64,000 bases of DNA, taken from NCBI GenBank assembly GCA_024682455.1, contig JAIKZF010000097.1, forward strand, positions 25,767-89,766, read 5' to 3'. The notes under the pieces are model-generated. The model did no database searches. It was not told the DNA's origin and saw nothing but the letters and a program-made list of their open reading frames with translations. This document shows positions 9,022-17,974 of this stretch, in pieces. Numbering within the stretch: the stretch's first letter is position 1; each line of letters starts with the position of its first letter. Made by a program: the position numbers and the translations under genes. This DNA is from Ruminiclostridium sp. (lineage in GTDB: Bacteria > Bacillota > Clostridia > Oscillospirales > Ruminococcaceae).

Positions 9022-11303
9022 CAGCCCTCGGCAATTATCTGCTCGTCATGGAACCCGGGCAGCGGATAGGTCTCGGCGGGCTGTTCGCCGCCCTCGCCGT
9101 TTTCTCCGTTCCCGCTGTTCTCACCTTCACCGCCGTTTTCCTCGTTTTCGCCGTTACCGCTCTCGCCGCCGCTCTCGCCGCCGTTCTCGCCGCCTTCCTC
9201 ATCAGAGGTGCCGGCAGGTGACGCGCTGAGAAGCTGCTTGAACACCTTGGGATTGAAGGTATCGCCGTAGTCCTTTGTGGGAGGATCTGTGGTGAAATCG
9301 ACCGTGCAGTTGAACAGCAGGCCCTCCGCGCCCGTATCTGTCGAGCGCACTCTTATCGCGTATTCGTGGACTCCGCTGTTGCTGAATGTCCACGTGAAAT
9401 TATCGAGCAGACTGAGGTTCTTGGTCTCGGTCTTGTCTGTCTGGAGAGTTCCGTCGATATAGTATTTGAAGTCGAACTCACCGGACGCGCTGCCGTTAAA
9501 GGAGAGCTTGATCGTGGCTTCACGCTCCTGAGCTCCGCCCGCGCTGACGACGATCTCAACGAGGGTATTCTTCTGAACTATCGTGGTAGGCTCGATATTC
9601 TGACGTATAACGTGACCCTCCTCGACCTCGTCGCTGGGTTCCTCGATGACCGTCAGCAGTATGTCATATTCCTTGGCGCGGAGCTGGGCGCTCGCGAGGG
9701 AAAGATTAATCAGCTGCGGCACGGCTGTGCTCTCGTCGCTGGGACCCGTGCTTACCAGACAGGTTATCGTGGAGCCGACCTGAACGAATTCACGCGCCGC
9801 GGGCGTTGTCCTTATAACGCAGTCCTTCGGTACTGTCTCATCCTCCGTCCATGTGAGGGAATATTTGAGCTCCTGCTTGCCGAGCATGGTTATAACGTCG
9901 TTTATCTGCTTGTTCGTGAAGTCCTCGACCTCAACGAGCTTCGGACCGTTGCTGACAGTTACCTCGATATTCTGGTTCTTTCTTATGGATCTGCCGGGCA
10001 TGACGCTCTGATTCATAACGACGTTCTTCGGATAATCGGAATCGTATTTCAGTACGGGAGTAAAGTTGAAATCGCTGTACTCCTCAAGCACCTCGTCCCA
10101 TGTCATATTCAGCAGGCTGGGCATTTTCGTCTCCTCGCCGGCCGCGACCTCGTTCTTATCTACCGTCGTGGTCACAACGTTATAAATGAGCCACGCTGTC
10201 ATTATCACGAACGCCGTAGCAAGAGCAAAGAGTATCGGAAGCACGGGAGAACGTCTCCGGCGCTCATAATAGAACTCGTCGTCGAAGTAATCCTCGTCGT
10301 CCTCTTCCTCGTCGAAGCTGTCATCATCGGCGTCGTCACCGGAAATATCCGCCGTATGCTTCCTGGTTCTGTGAGAGCTCTGGGCTTCGGCGCTCTCGGG
10401 AGTCACCTTGTCGAAATACTTTGTCGAGCCGTCCGTCGAGAAATATTTGTATTCAAACACTATACTTGGGTTCTTCTTGAACTCCTCGATGTCCTTTATC
10501 ATCTCGCCCGCGGTCTGATAACGCTTTGAAGGCTCCTTCTGCATTGCCTTCATCGTTATCTCCTCAAGCCCCTCGGGTATCGAGCTGTTTATCTCGGTCA
10601 TGGGCTTGGGCTGGGTCTGCATGTGTTTCAGGGCTATCGAAACGGGGTTGTCGCCGTCAAAGGGCTTCACGCCCGTGAGCATTTCGTAGAGCATTACGCC
10701 GACGGAATAGATATCGCTCTTTTCGTCGGTCATTTCTCCCCTCGCCTGCTCGGGGCTGATGTAATGCACGGAGCCTATCGCCTTTTCGGAGATGGTCTTG
10801 TCGGTCTCGCGGTTGAAATGCGCTATGCCGAAGTCCATGACCTTGATCGTGCCGTCCGCCATGAGCATTACGTTCTGCGACTTGATGTCGCGGTGCACTA
10901 TGCCCCTGTCGTGAGCGTGCTGGAGCGCGCGGAGTATCTGCGTGGTGAAATGCACGGCGTCGCGCCATTTGAGGACTCCCTGCCGCTCGATGTACTCCGT
11001 GAGGGTTATGCCGTCTATATATTCCATTACGATGTACTGGATCTTCTCGGTAAATCCGACATCATAGATCTTTACTATGTTCTTGTGCGAAAGAAGGGCT
11101 ATCGCCTTCGACTCGTTGCGGAAGCGGCGCTGGAAATCCTCGCTCTTGGCGAATTCGTTCTTCAGTATCTTCACAGCTACCGTACGGTTCTCGATGATAT
11201 CCGTGGCTTTATAGATATCCGCCATTCCGCCGACGCCGATGAGCTCAGTGAGCTCGTAACGGTTGTCGAGCTTCTTTCCTATGTTTTTGTCCATTAGGTT
11301 CAT
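9021..11303 (-). CDS. Serine/threonine protein kinase with three PASTA repeats (PrkC/IreK/PknB type)
   Basis: Kinase motifs (GVGGMADIYKA, HRDIKSQNVM, DFGIAH), TM near VLPILFALATAFVIMTAWLIY, three PASTA-like repeats, Gly/Glu/Asn-rich tail. Confidence 0.95.
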   Translation of the reverse strand: MNLMDKNIGKKLDNRYELTELIGVGGMADIYKATDIIENRTVAVKILKNEFAKSEDFQRRFRNESKAIALLSHKNIVKIYDVGFTEKIQYIVMEYIDGITLTEYIERQGVLKWRDAVHFTTQILRALQHAHDRGIVHRDIKSQNVMLMADGTIKVMDFGIAHFNRETDKTISEKAIGSVHYISPEQARGEMTDEKSDIYSVGVMLYEMLTGVKPFDGDNPVSIALKHMQTQPKPMTEINSSIPEGLEEITMKAMQKEPSKRYQTAGEMIKDIEEFKKNPSIVFEYKYFSTDGSTKYFDKVTPESAEAQSSHRTRKHTADISGDDADDDSFDEEEDDEDYFDDEFYYERRRRSPVLPILFALATAFVIMTAWLIYNVVTTTVDKNEVAAGEETKMPSLLNMTWDEVLEEYSDFNFTPVLKYDSDYPKNVVMNQSVMPGRSIRKNQNIEVTVSNGPKLVEVEDFTNKQINDVITMLGKQELKYSLTWTEDETVPKDCVIRTTPAAREFVQVGSTITCLVSTGPSDESTAVPQLINLSLASAQLRAKEYDILLTVIEEPSDEVEEGHVIRQNIEPTTIVQKNTLVEIVVSAGGAQEREATIKLSFNGSASGEFDFKYYIDGTLQTDKTETKNLSLLDNFTWTFSNSGVHEYAIRVRSTDTGAEGLLFNCTVDFTTDPPTKDYGDTFNPKVFKQLLSASPAGTSDEEGGENGGESGGESGNGENEENGGEGENSGNGENGEGGEQPAETYPLPGFHDEQIIAEG

Positions 11304-11359
11304 TTCCTTTCAAAGGACTATCATATATTTATCTTCCGGTGTGAGTTTTTGCCTATGTT

Positions 11360-12088
11360 CTACACTTCCACTACCGCGACGGATACGTTGTCCCGCCCGC
11401 CGTTGCCGAGGGCGTAATCTATGAGGAGGTCGCAGGCGCGGTTTATGGGGTTGTTCACGATAATCTCCGCTATTTCCGCGTCGTCGCCGTAGGAATGGAG
11501 CCCGTCCGACGAGAAGAGAAGAATGTTCCCCTCCTCAAGATCTATCTCAAAATAATCGGGAGTTATGTTCCTCTCGGCGCCTACCGCTCTGGTTATGCGG
11601 TTCCTGTCGGGGTGGGTCTTACCCTCCTCCTCGGTTATCTCGCCGCGCTCTATAAGAGTTCTGATATAAGTATGATCCTTGGTGATCTGCTGTATGCTGT
11701 CGTCGAATATGTGATACGCGCGGCTGTCACCTACATTGATTATATAGGCTCTTCCGGCGTAGATTATACCCGCGACGCAGGTTGTGCCCATACCATACTT
11801 ATCCGCCTCACGCGAGGCACGGTCGTACACGAGGCTGTTCGCCGCCGTGACTGAGGTTATGAGCAGGTTTCTTATGAAATTACGGTTAATATTGCCGCGA
11901 AATCCTTTTCTTATCCTGTCGGACATGAACTCTACGGTCATCTCGCTGGCAACGCTGCCGGCGTTCTCGCCGCCCATACCGTCACACAGTATGACCGCTA
12001 CCGCGTCCTCCTCAAGCATATCCGTCCAGACTCTGTCCTGGTTCTCGCTCCTTTTCAGGCCTATATCGGTCTTGGAAAAGCACTTCAT
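11360..12088 (-). CDS. Stp1/IreP family PP2C-type Ser/Thr phosphatase
   Basis: KTDIGLKRSENQDR, ILCDGMGGENAG, GDSRAYHI, LLFSSDGL, GGRDNVSV. Confidence 0.95.
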   Translation of the reverse strand: MKCFSKTDIGLKRSENQDRVWTDMLEEDAVAVILCDGMGGENAGSVASEMTVEFMSDRIRKGFRGNINRNFIRNLLITSVTAANSLVYDRASREADKYGMGTTCVAGIIYAGRAYIINVGDSRAYHIFDDSIQQITKDHTYIRTLIERGEITEEEGKTHPDRNRITRAVGAERNITPDYFEIDLEEGNILLFSSDGLHSYGDDAEIAEIIVNNPINRACDLLIDYALGNGGRDNVSVAVVEV

Positions 12089-12250
12089 TGATATCCCCTC
12101 TTCTCTGCGGGTATTTTTCGCTTCTTGTCAAAAAAGCTTTATCTTATCTATTATACACTTTTTTTTCAAATAAATCAACTGTAAAATGGTTACAATTTTC
12201 TTACAATTCGGTTACAATATTTAATATTTTTATCAATTCTGACGAAATTT

Positions 12251-13282
12251 TCAGTTTTCGGCAAGATTTTCACGCCTCAGCTGTCCGCAGGCTGCGTTTA
12301 TGTCCGCGCCGAGTGTCCTTCGCACCGTCGCGTTTATGCCCCCGTCGGTGAGAAGCTTCTGAAATTCCCGCACCCTGCCGCTCCGACTGTACTCGCGCTC
12401 GCGTATCTCGTTCACGGGGATAAGGTTGACGTGGCACGGAGAAACGGGCTTCAGCAGACGTATCAGCTCCTTCGCGGTCTGCGCGTCGTCGTTCACGCCC
12501 GATATCAGCGCGAACTCGAAGCTTATGCGGCGCCCCGTTCTGTCAAAATAGTATCTGCACGCGTCGATGAGCTCCGCGGTGCCGTAGCGCTTATTGACCG
12601 GCATTATGGCGCTGCGCTTCTCGTCCGTGGGCGCGTGGAGCGATACCGAGAGCGTAAGCCCCAGCCCGAGTTCCGCAAGCTCCCGTATGCGCGGGACTAT
12701 GCCGCAGGTCGAGAGCGAGACGTGCCTAAGACTCATGTTCCTGCCCTTTTCCGAGGACAGGAGCGTAAGAAAACGCATAACATTGTCATAATTGTCAAGG
12801 GGCTCGCCTATGCCCATAAGGACGAGGCTTTCCACCTTCCTGCCGCTGTCGCGCTCGCTCTCGTATATCTGGAGCAGCATTTCCGAGGGCAGCAGGTCGC
12901 GGACATAGCCCGCCTTTGTCGAGGCGCAGAAGCTGCACCCCATTTTACAGCCCACCTGCGTAGAGATGCACAGGCTGTTGCCGTGCCTGTAGCTCATCAT
13001 TACCGTTTCGCAGCGCTCGCCGTCCGGGAACTCGAACAGGTACTTTATCGTACCGTCGAGCTTTGATTCGAGCTTACGCTTCACCGACGCGCGGCGTATC
13101 TCGTATTCCTCACCGAGCCGCGATATCAGCGTTTTCGGGAGATTCGAGCACTCCGCGAAGGACAGGGCGCGCTTGACGTGCAGCCAGTCATAGAGCTGCC
13201 CGGCGCGGAATTTCTTCTCCCCCAGCGCCGCGAGGTCGGATTCGAGCTCTGGGAGGGTCATAGATAGTATGTCTTTTTTCAT
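12251..13282 (-). CDS. rlmN: 23S rRNA (adenine(2503)-C(2))-methyltransferase
   Basis: CISTQVGCKMGCSFCAST radical SAM motif, SLVLMGIGEPLDNYDNV, CGQLRRENL. Confidence 0.95.
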   Translation of the reverse strand: MKKDILSMTLPELESDLAALGEKKFRAGQLYDWLHVKRALSFAECSNLPKTLISRLGEEYEIRRASVKRKLESKLDGTIKYLFEFPDGERCETVMMSYRHGNSLCISTQVGCKMGCSFCASTKAGYVRDLLPSEMLLQIYESERDSGRKVESLVLMGIGEPLDNYDNVMRFLTLLSSEKGRNMSLRHVSLSTCGIVPRIRELAELGLGLTLSVSLHAPTDEKRSAIMPVNKRYGTAELIDACRYYFDRTGRRISFEFALISGVNDDAQTAKELIRLLKPVSPCHVNLIPVNEIREREYSRSGRVREFQKLLTDGGINATVRRTLGADINAACGQLRRENLAEN

Positions 13283-13320
13283 TTTTCGTTTATACCGCCC
13301 GCTTTACAATGAGCGTCTTT

Positions 13321-13716
13321 CTACTGTATCCACCACTCAGGCGTGATCTCTCCGAGGGTGACCGTTCTGCCGGTCTTGCAGTCGGTCATTATCTCCACCG
13401 ACTTGTAGTCTCCCGCCATAAGCTGCACCATGAGCTCGCGGCAGGCTCCGCAGGGCGCCCCCGAGCTGCCGTCCGGCATTATCGCAAGCACGCGCTTTAT
13501 ACGGTACTCGCCGTTCGTTATCATATTGAATATCGCGCTGCGCTCGGCACAGATGCCAAGCGTCGAGCAGGTGTCTACGCATACGCCGGTATATATCTTT
13601 CCGCTCTCCGACAGCACAGCCGCCGCTACCTCGCCTGCGGTGACATATTCCGATATCTTTACTTCATGCTGTACCGCCTTTGCGGCATCGTACATCTTCT
13701 GCCATGTTTCGTCCAT
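13321..13716 (-). CDS. cdd: Cytidine deaminase
   Basis: GICAERSAIFNMI (HAE/CAE variant), MPDGSSGAPCGACRELM. Confidence 0.88.
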   Translation of the reverse strand: MDETWQKMYDAAKAVQHEVKISEYVTAGEVAAAVLSESGKIYTGVCVDTCSTLGICAERSAIFNMITNGEYRIKRVLAIMPDGSSGAPCGACRELMVQLMAGDYKSVEIMTDCKTGRTVTLGEITPEWWIQ

Positions 13717-13783
13717 TTTTATTCCTTATATCCCGGTTCAGGACCTTTATACCGCCGTTCTCACGTTTATGTATGCTTTCCAA

Positions 13784-15040
13784 CTACCGTTTCCTTTCAA
13801 AAAGAGCCGTGAAGAAGCCGTCGCCCCGGTTCTCGCCGGTCAGGTTCGTTCTCTTCTCTTTCAGCACGAAATCCGCGTTTTCCGAAGCGAACGCGTCGGC
13901 TATATCGTCGTTTTCGGCGCGGTCAAGCGTGCAGGTCGAATATACCAGAGTTCCGCCCGGTCTGACGTAATTCTTCGCGTTATCGAGTATCTTCCTCTGT
14001 ATCTCCGGGAGCCCGGCAAGCTCGTCCTTGCGCTTATAGCGGATCTCGGGCTTGCGGCGGATCACGCCCAGCCCGGAGCACGGTACGTCGCAGAGAACTC
14101 TGTCAGCCTGCGGGAGCTTTCCGGCGAATACGGACGCGTCACCGGTCTCCGCTGTTATTATGTCCAGCCCGAGCCTCTGCGCTCCCTGTTTTATCAGAGA
14201 TACGCGGCTTTCGTACAGATCGAATGACAGCACTCTGCCCTTGTTGCCCATAAGCTCCGCGATCGTGAAAGTCTTGCCTCCGGGAGCCGCGCACAGGTCG
14301 ATAACCGTCTCTCCGGGCTGCGGAGCAAGCAGCTCGCAGCAGCGCTGTGAGGATATATCCTGAACATGGAACAGACCGTTCTTATAGGCGCGCAGACCTT
14401 CTATCGCGCACTGCCCCGTTATCTCAACGCAGGTCTCCGAGACTGCCTCCGACTTCACCCCGTCCTCCGCGAGCTCGTATATCAGATCGTCCGCGTCGCA
14501 TACGGAGGTATTTACCCTCGCGTAGAGCGGAGGTCTCCCGAATGACGCGGCAAGCATCTGTTCGGTACGCTCAAATCCGTACTCTCCGACCCACATCTTT
14601 ACTATCCAGCGCGCGCAGGAATACTTCACCGACATACGAAGCAGCTTATCCTCTATGCCGTCGGTCTTTAACTGTCCGCCGTCACGGATAAACGCGCGGA
14701 GCACGGCGTTTATATAGCCCTTTGAGCGCTCGGGAGCGAGCTTTACGGTCTCGTTGACCGCGGCGCTTTCGGGGATATCCATATACATGAGCTGATACAG
14801 CCCCATGCGCAGAAGCAGGAGAGTATCGCCCTCGATATCGTCAAATTCTATCCTTGAATATGCTCTTATCACATGGTCGAGCGTCATGCGGCGTTCGGCG
14901 ACTCCGTAAAACAAAGCCGTCACAAAAGCTTTATCGGCGCTCTGCGACCTGTTCAGCGCGGAATCAAGCGCTATGTTGGAATACGCGCCGTCCTCCGCGG
15001 TCTTTTTCAGAAGCCCGAAAACCTGTTCTCTGCCTGTCAT
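13784..15040 (-). CDS. rsmB: 16S rRNA (cytosine(967)-C(5))-methyltransferase
   Basis: NusB-like N-terminus; DLCAAPGGKTFTIAELM, CDVPCSGLGVIRRKPEIRYK, YSTCTL. Start taken at MTGREQ (15040). Confidence 0.93.
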   Translation of the reverse strand: MTGREQVFGLLKKTAEDGAYSNIALDSALNRSQSADKAFVTALFYGVAERRMTLDHVIRAYSRIEFDDIEGDTLLLLRMGLYQLMYMDIPESAAVNETVKLAPERSKGYINAVLRAFIRDGGQLKTDGIEDKLLRMSVKYSCARWIVKMWVGEYGFERTEQMLAASFGRPPLYARVNTSVCDADDLIYELAEDGVKSEAVSETCVEITGQCAIEGLRAYKNGLFHVQDISSQRCCELLAPQPGETVIDLCAAPGGKTFTIAELMGNKGRVLSFDLYESRVSLIKQGAQRLGLDIITAETGDASVFAGKLPQADRVLCDVPCSGLGVIRRKPEIRYKRKDELAGLPEIQRKILDNAKNYVRPGGTLVYSTCTLDRAENDDIADAFASENADFVLKEKRTNLTGENRGDGFFTALFERKR

Positions 15041-15041
15041 A

Positions 15042-15773
15042 TCAGCGTTTCCTTGAGAAGCGGAGCAGCAGCCTGATAAGCTGTATGAGCGACAGCAGGA
15101 AGCTCGCCACATAGGTCATTGCGGCGGCGCTGAGCACCTGCTTTGCTCCGTCGAGCTCGGTACCGACGAGTATCTCATTGGCATAGAGCGTATTCATGGC
15201 GCGTTTGCTCGCGTTGAACTCCACCGGGAGCGTAACGAGCTGAAAAACCACGACGAACATATAGAAAATTATGCCCACCTCGATGACCGGCATAAATTGA
15301 AGGAAAAGACCGACGGCAAGCACCCAGAACCACGCCCCGGAGCAGAACTGCACCGCCGGAGCGAGGGTATTGCGTACTTTTATCGGTCCGTAATTTCTCG
15401 CGTACTGGATAGCATGGCCGCATTCGTGCGCCGCCACGCCTATCGCGCTTATCGAATTTATGTTGTATGTCGAGTCGGACAGATACACGGTCTTGGTGCG
15501 GTCGTTATAATGATCGGTGAGAGCTCCCTCGTTATGGACCACCTGGACATTATAGAGACCGTTCATATCGAGTATCATTCTTGCGACCTCATTGCCGCGC
15601 AGACGGCTCTGCGGAGTTACCAGATTGTACTTGCCGAACGTGCTTTTTACTTTGAACTGACAGAACAAAGCAAACAGTATCATACCGATCAGCACGAAGC
15701 TGTAATACTTGCCCGCGAAAACATCAAAGATCAGATCAAATATGGCTCTTGACCGGCTTGCAAGCAATACCAT
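15042..15773 (-). CDS. Zinc metallopeptidase (YugP family), membrane protein
   Basis: GVAAHECGHAIQYA (HExxH), multiple TM segments. Confidence 0.9.
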   Translation of the reverse strand: MVLLASRSRAIFDLIFDVFAGKYYSFVLIGMILFALFCQFKVKSTFGKYNLVTPQSRLRGNEVARMILDMNGLYNVQVVHNEGALTDHYNDRTKTVYLSDSTYNINSISAIGVAAHECGHAIQYARNYGPIKVRNTLAPAVQFCSGAWFWVLAVGLFLQFMPVIEVGIIFYMFVVVFQLVTLPVEFNASKRAMNTLYANEILVGTELDGAKQVLSAAAMTYVASFLLSLIQLIRLLLRFSRKR

Positions 15774-15791
15774 GTGAATGCCCCCCTTGTT

Positions 15792-16733
15792 TTACTCTCC
15801 GAATACGGTACCTGCGGGAACTTTTTTTCCGCGGAGGTATTCGTCCGCGGTCATACGCCTGCTTCCCTCGGGCTGAACGTCCGTCAGGCGCAGTACCAAG
15901 CCTCCGCACGAAATGCCCAGTCTGTCGTCCGCCGCCGTTCCCGCGGGAAGATCGGTACTGATGCCCGTCTTTTCAGCAAAATATACCTTAAGTCGCTTTC
16001 CCTCGAGCATAGTGAACGCGCAGGGGCTCGCGGACAGCCCGCGTATCATATCATACACCTTTTCCGCCGGCTGAGTGAAATCTATCCTGCACATCTCCTT
16101 CGTCAGCATGGAGGCGTAGCAGGTATCCTCGTCGGTCTGCGGTATGCGCGGAGCCGTGCCGTCCGCGACCCTCGCAAGAGTTTCGACTATCAGCTCAGCG
16201 CCCATTTCCGACAGGCGGTCGTGGAGCACGGACGCGGTCATTCTTTCGTCTATCGCTATCCTGTCAACAAGTATCATATCGCCGGTATCGAGACCCTCTG
16301 CCATATACATGGTCGTAACGCCGGTCTCCTTCTCGCCGTTTATGATGCAGTGCTGTATCGGAGCGGCTCCCCTGTAACGCGGCAGGAGCGACGCATGTAC
16401 GTTTATGCAGCCGTACTTCGGGATATCGAGGACTTCCTTCGGAAGTATCTGTCCGTAAGCGACCACAACTATACAGTCGGGCGCGATACTCTTAAGTTCA
16501 TCTATAGCCTGCGCGGCGTCAGCGCTTTTATTCCTGCGCAGAGAGACCGGCTGGAAAACCGGTATGCCGAGGGCTTCTGCGCACTCCTTGACAGGCGTGG
16601 GCATCATCTTATGTCCGCGGTTCTTCGGCTTGTCTGGCTGTGTGAACACGGCGGCTGTCTCATGCCCTGCTTTATTCAGCGCCGTAAGGCACGGCACAGC
16701 GAAATCGGGCGTTCCCATAAATACGAGCTTCAT
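15792..16733 (-). CDS. fmt: Methionyl-tRNA formyltransferase
   Basis: MKLVFMGTPDFAVPCL, NVHASLLPRYRGAAPIQ. Confidence 0.97.
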   Translation of the reverse strand: MKLVFMGTPDFAVPCLTALNKAGHETAAVFTQPDKPKNRGHKMMPTPVKECAEALGIPVFQPVSLRRNKSADAAQAIDELKSIAPDCIVVVAYGQILPKEVLDIPKYGCINVHASLLPRYRGAAPIQHCIINGEKETGVTTMYMAEGLDTGDMILVDRIAIDERMTASVLHDRLSEMGAELIVETLARVADGTAPRIPQTDEDTCYASMLTKEMCRIDFTQPAEKVYDMIRGLSASPCAFTMLEGKRLKVYFAEKTGISTDLPAGTAADDRLGISCGGLVLRLTDVQPEGSRRMTADEYLRGKKVPAGTVFGE

Positions 16734-16744
16734 ACCGTATCTCC

Positions 16745-17236
16745 TTATTTCTTATCGTTATGTTCCTTCTTTTCCTCAAGCTCCTCGGGGTCGACCATCT
16801 CGTCCGCGAGGTCGGTGAACAGTATGCCGTTGAGGTGGTCTATCTCATGGCACAGCGCGCGCGCAAGCAGCTCGGTGCCCTCGATCTTAAATTCCTTTCC
16901 GTAGCGGTTCTGCGCGGTGACCTTCACCTTCGCGGGTCTCTCGACATAGCCCCACTGATTGGGCGAGGAAAGGCAGCCCTCGACCTCGTGCTGCTTGCCG
17001 CGCACAGATGTAATGACGGGGTTCACGAGCTCTATCGGACCCTCGCCGACATCTATGACCGCGACACGGCGAAGTATACCGATCTGCGGCGCGGCAAGAC
17101 CCACCCCGTCGGAATTCTTCATCGTCTCGTACATATCGTCGAGCATGACCCACAGCTTGTCGTTGAACTCCGTCACCTCGCGGCATTTCTTTCTCAGTCT
17201 CTCGTCTCCGAATTTTACAATGTTCCTCAGTGCCAT
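16745..17236 (-). CDS. def: Peptide deformylase
   Basis: [34 protein letters not shown]. Confidence 0.95.
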   Translation of the reverse strand: MALRNIVKFGDERLRKKCREVTEFNDKLWVMLDDMYETMKNSDGVGLAAPQIGILRRVAVIDVGEGPIELVNPVITSVRGKQHEVEGCLSSPNQWGYVERPAKVKVTAQNRYGKEFKIEGTELLARALCHEIDHLNGILFTDLADEMVDPEELEEKKEHNDKK

Positions 17237-17278
17237 TTTTTGTTTCCTTTCTTTATGTGAATGCAATTATAAACTTCA

Positions 17279-17974
17279 TCAGTACGGCTTTTTTCCGTCG
17301 AGCCAGCCCTTTTCCTTCCAGTAATCGGAATCCGTCCTGTTCCAGCCGTTCTTCTGCGTCATTCCGAACAAGCCGAATAAAAACCGTATTTTAAAGCCGG
17401 TCTTTTTTGCTTTCAGACTTCTTATGACTTTACGCGCTACACTCTTTACCTGCTTTTTTATCTTGTCCTTGTCCTTGTAATCTATGTAATTGCCGCCCAT
17501 TTTCATGGTCGTGACACCATAGCTGTGAACCCCCGATATCCCCCAGTAATTCATATTGCTTTTCAGCAGCTTCACAGTTGCTTTCACGCCCGAGCCTCCG
17601 GCGGAGGTTATTATAAGCCCCGTCTTGCCGAACATACTCTCTCTCGGACGATGCACCAGCCATATATACGCAAGATGATCCAGCAGAGCCTTCATCCCGC
17701 CTGTGCATGAACCGACAAATACCGGCGTTGCGAGAATAATGAGATCCGCCTTTTCCATACGCTCTAAAATCGGCGCGATCTTATGATAATGCGGGCACTT
17801 ATCCTCGCCGTGCAGTATACAGTTCGCACAGCCGCAGCAGAATTCATCAAAATCCTTCGGCAGTACAATTTCGTCTGTCTCCGCGCCCTCCGCACGGAAC
17901 TCATCGAGAAACAGATCTGTCACCGCGCGGGTATTCCCGTTGTGCGCGGTACCGATCACAGTTAATATCCTCAT
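17279..17974 (-). CDS. NAD(P)H-dependent oxidoreductase / flavodoxin-fold protein
   Basis: GTAHNGNTRAVTDLF, CCGCANCILHGEDKCPHY, ADLIILATPVFVGSCTGGMKALLDH. Confidence 0.85.
   Translation of the reverse strand: MRILTVIGTAHNGNTRAVTDLFLDEFRAEGAETDEIVLPKDFDEFCCGCANCILHGEDKCPHYHKIAPILERMEKADLIILATPVFVGSCTGGMKALLDHLAYIWLVHRPRESMFGKTGLIITSAGGSGVKATVKLLKSNMNYWGISGVHSYGVTTMKMGGNYIDYKDKDKIKKQVKSVARKVIRSLKAKKTGFKIRFLFGLFGMTQKNGWNRTDSDYWKEKGWLDGKKPY

Noticed and set aside
8900-9240. ctcgccgccgttctcgcc repeats considered as a DNA-level satellite
   Set aside because: They encode the Gly/Glu/Asn-rich tail of the kinase in frame; reported as a protein feature instead.
9366-10529. 387-aa plus-strand ORF opposite the PASTA kinase
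   Set aside because: Antisense shadow of a well-supported kinase gene; composition is Arg/Tyr/Leu-scrambled and has no family motifs.
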